DNA of 64,000 nucleotides from Streptomyces flavochromogenes (GTDB lineage Bacteria; Actinomycetota; Actinomycetes; Streptomycetales; Streptomycetaceae): the NCBI RefSeq assembly GCF_000717595.1, contig NZ_JNZO01000011.1, positions 62,001-126,000 of the forward strand, written 5' to 3'. Numbering within the stretch: position 1 is the stretch's first letter; each line of letters begins with the position of its first letter. The translations under genes were made by a program, and so were the position numbers. Positions 62,824 through 64,000 of the stretch are shown piece after piece. The notes under the pieces are model-generated. The model saw only the letters and a program-made list of their open reading frames with translations. It did not search any database and was not told where the DNA came from.

Positions 62824-63117
62824 CTAGAACGCGTAGTCCGCGATCACCCAGGTGGAGAACTCGCGCCACTGGGCGACACCCGCCTGGTGCGCGGGGTGGT
62901 CCAGGTAGCGCTGGAGCGCGTCGGTGTCCTCGACGGCCGAGTTGATGGCGAAGTCGTACGCGATCGGCCGGTCCGTGATGTTCCAGTCGCACTCCCAGAA
63001 GCGCAGTTCCGGGATCTGGTCGCCCAGGGCACGGAACGCCTCGACACCGGCGACGACACGCGGCTCGTCGCGGGCGACACCGTCGTTGAGCTTGAAGAGG
63101 ACCAGATGGCGGATCAC
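62824..63117 (-). CDS. Dabb family (stress-responsive alpha/beta barrel) protein
   Basis: 97 residues, one ferredoxin-like Dabb domain: MIRHLVLFKLNDGV at the start, ALGDQIPELRFWECDWN, YDFAINSAVEDTDALQRYL and HPAHQAGV. Dimeric cytoplasmic proteins of this family occur in stress responses and some cyclases; no active site is assigned. GGAG-type ribosome site. Upstream lies a 54-aa gene on the same strand, 9 bp away, so they are co-transcribed. Confidence 0.93.
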   Translation of the reverse strand: MIRHLVLFKLNDGVARDEPRVVAGVEAFRALGDQIPELRFWECDWNITDRPIAYDFAINSAVEDTDALQRYLDHPAHQAGVAQWREFSTWVIADYAF

Positions 63118-63126
63118 GAAGGGCTC

Positions 63127-63291
63127 CTAGTTGATGAGTTCGGTCATGAACTCGCCGACACCCTGGGCGGCGCTGGAAATGCCCTCGAACCCTACCTGTA
63201 CGAGATCGGCGGCCCGGGCAGGGGACGTGATGATCGTGTACAGCACAAAGACCGAGACCGCGTAGAGCGCGACCTTCTTCGCTTGCGCCAT
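63127..63291 (-). CDS. 54-residue membrane/secreted peptide gene
   Basis: Small gene: ATG 63291, stop 63127, ribosome site GGGGAGAG 7-8 bases upstream. The product starts MAQAKKVALYAVSVFVLYTI (basic end plus TM helix), continues SPARAADLVQVGFEGI and ends in a helix with GVGEFMTELIN. Codon use fits a real gene (GC-biased third positions). The amphipathic end after an ARA-A site could be a cleaved peptide or stay anchored. Not recognised as a named family. Nine bp upstream of the Dabb gene. Confidence 0.8.
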   Translation of the reverse strand: MAQAKKVALYAVSVFVLYTIITSPARAADLVQVGFEGISSAAQGVGEFMTELIN

Positions 63292-63594
63292 TGCCAGCTC
63301 TCCCCTGTTCCCCCGCCGTACGACCGCGCCACTCTAACCGAGGCCTTATGGACCAAGGGCCCGGCGATCGAGGCCTTTCGCCGCCCCCCGGAAGGGTGAC
63401 GGCGGAGCAGGATGGAGGGCGAGCCCGGAGGATCTGGCAGGAATCGGAAGGGCTCCTGGAACCGGCCCGCACTGCGGGGTCCGCGCCGCGAGCTTCCCCC
63501 TGACTGCGGCGCGGGCCGGTAGGACCGGTTCTCATCGGGGGGAGCGGCTTGTCCCCCCGATGCCGCTCCCCCCGTCCTGGGGGTGTCCTGTCGA
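63292..63594. other. 303-bp intergenic region
   Basis: No gene recognised. Holds the promoter of the 54-aa/Dabb unit, a GC-rich potential stem CCGGCCCGC/GCGGGCCGG (about 63460-63518), and the hairpins of the thioesterase terminator. Confidence 0.6.
63533..63574 (-). terminator. Overlapping hairpins, probable thioesterase terminator
   Basis: CGGGGGGAGCGGC (63536-63548) pairs perfectly with 63562-63574. An alternative perfect stem CATCGGGGGG/CCCCCCGATG uses 63533-63542 and 63553-63562. The two are mutually exclusive. Confidence 0.75.
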
Positions 63595-64000
63595 TCAGAC
63601 CGGGCTCGGGGCCAGACTCGCCCGGCCCGGTTCCCCGAGGTACTTCTCGAAGAAGGCGTGCTCGGCCTCGCTGATCCGGCGGGGACGGCCCTTCCCGTAG
63701 TCGAACGCAGCCATGACCGTCGACGCGCTCGCGTAGACCTTCTCGCCGTCCTTGATCAGATAGTCGACGGTGACCGTCGCCGACGTGAGGCCGGAGACCC
63801 ACATCTCGATGTCGACGGGCTCGTGCCGGTGCACCAGCTGGTTCAGATAGCGGATCCGGTGCTCCACGACCACCGAACCGCCGCGGAAGAAGGCGTCGCC
63901 ACGGGTCGGCGCCAGGCGGAAGATGAAGTCGACCCGGGCCTCCTCCAGACAGCGCAGCAGGGAGACGTTGTTCACCACTCCGTAGGCGTCCATGTCCGAC
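63595..64000 (-). CDS. Acyl-CoA thioesterase, 4HBT hotdog family (5' truncated by window)
   Basis: At least 134 residues; the frame remains open at the right edge, and the ATG at 63993 is probably internal because the family's conserved SDMDAYGVVNN motif starts upstream of it. The Asp in MDAYGVVNN is the usual catalytic/CoA-site residue of 4-hydroxybenzoyl-CoA-type thioesterases; ARVDFIFRL and VVVEHRIRYLNQLVH follow as in YbgC-like enzymes. It hydrolyses an acyl-CoA in the cytoplasm; the acyl group is unknown. Confidence 0.88.
   Translation of the reverse strand, partial: SDMDAYGVVNNVSLLRCLEEARVDFIFRLAPTRGDAFFRGGSVVVEHRIRYLNQLVHRHEPVDIEMWVSGLTSATVTVDYLIKDGEKVYASASTVMAAFDYGKGRPRRISEAEHAFFEKYLGEPGRASLAPSPV

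Overview
The window is a 64-kb piece of a high-GC actinobacterial chromosome, almost certainly Streptomyces. The support is: GC-rich third codon positions throughout; GTG and even TTG starts with GGAGG-type ribosome binding sites; a SigF/SigN sigma-factor pair; an SSI-type protease inhibitor; a SpoIIE-type phosphatase; stand-alone RsbW-like ATPases; and the sco-ecuC-copCD-dtpA copper operon known from S. lividans. From memory, serS-pheA at one end and sigN-sigF at the other match the region around SCO3961 to SCO4035 of S. coelicolor, so this looks like central core chromosome near oriC and not an arm or an island. No transposase, integrase, CRISPR array or rRNA was seen.

Layout. 1-5.4 kb: tail of an ABC exporter, an MFS carrier with its FadR-type regulator, dihydrolipoyl dehydrogenase and a rhomboid-like membrane protein. 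5.5-9.0 kb: HAD phosphatase-serS, then a 500-bp gap packed with DnaA-box-like sites, then pheA. 9.1-15.4 kb: a secreted copper-handling operon (membrane protein, YcnI, Sco, ECuC, CopCD, DyP peroxidase DtpA). 15.5-24.4 kb: signalling and housekeeping genes (two RsbW-like ATPases, a GAF-SpoIIE phosphatase, aminopeptidase P, a degenerate prim-pol, a SEC-C protein, a GDPD). 24.5-28 kb: HtrA-type protease, tRNA-Ser, Rv0909-like antitoxin, macro-domain hydrolase and a small secreted Asn/Gly-rich protein. 28.1-32.9 kb: five overlapping genes that match, gene for gene, the mycobacterial igr cholesterol side-chain operon. 33-36.6 kb: DUF1906 secreted protein, SigE-type ECF sigma factor, acyl-CoA ligase.

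36.7-46.9 kb: a 1308-residue PAS/pseudo-kinase/receiver protein with repeated GRRR motifs, an SSI-like inhibitor with an unusual P1 residue, tRNA-Ser and tRNA-Arg, a lipoprotein, a PH-domain protein, a BRO-N protein, DUF2797, a monooxygenase-like protein and an amidohydrolase. 47-52.8 kb: an OmpR/HK pair followed by two polyprenyl-linked glycosyltransferase genes, with matching octamer pairs in front of the first and third genes. 52.9-57.5 kb: two DHA2 efflux pumps, each with its own regulator (TetR and MarR) and clear operators. 57.6-64 kb: small membrane protein, TetR/SDR pair, repetitive lipoprotein, sigN, sigF, Dabb protein, a 54-aa membrane peptide gene and a thioesterase running off the right edge.

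The main candidates for a second look are: the igr-like steroid operon without its P450; the DnaA-box cluster beside a perfect 15-bp inverted repeat; the GRRR-repeat pseudo-kinase; the degenerate prim-pol; and the shared upstream elements of sigN and sigF.
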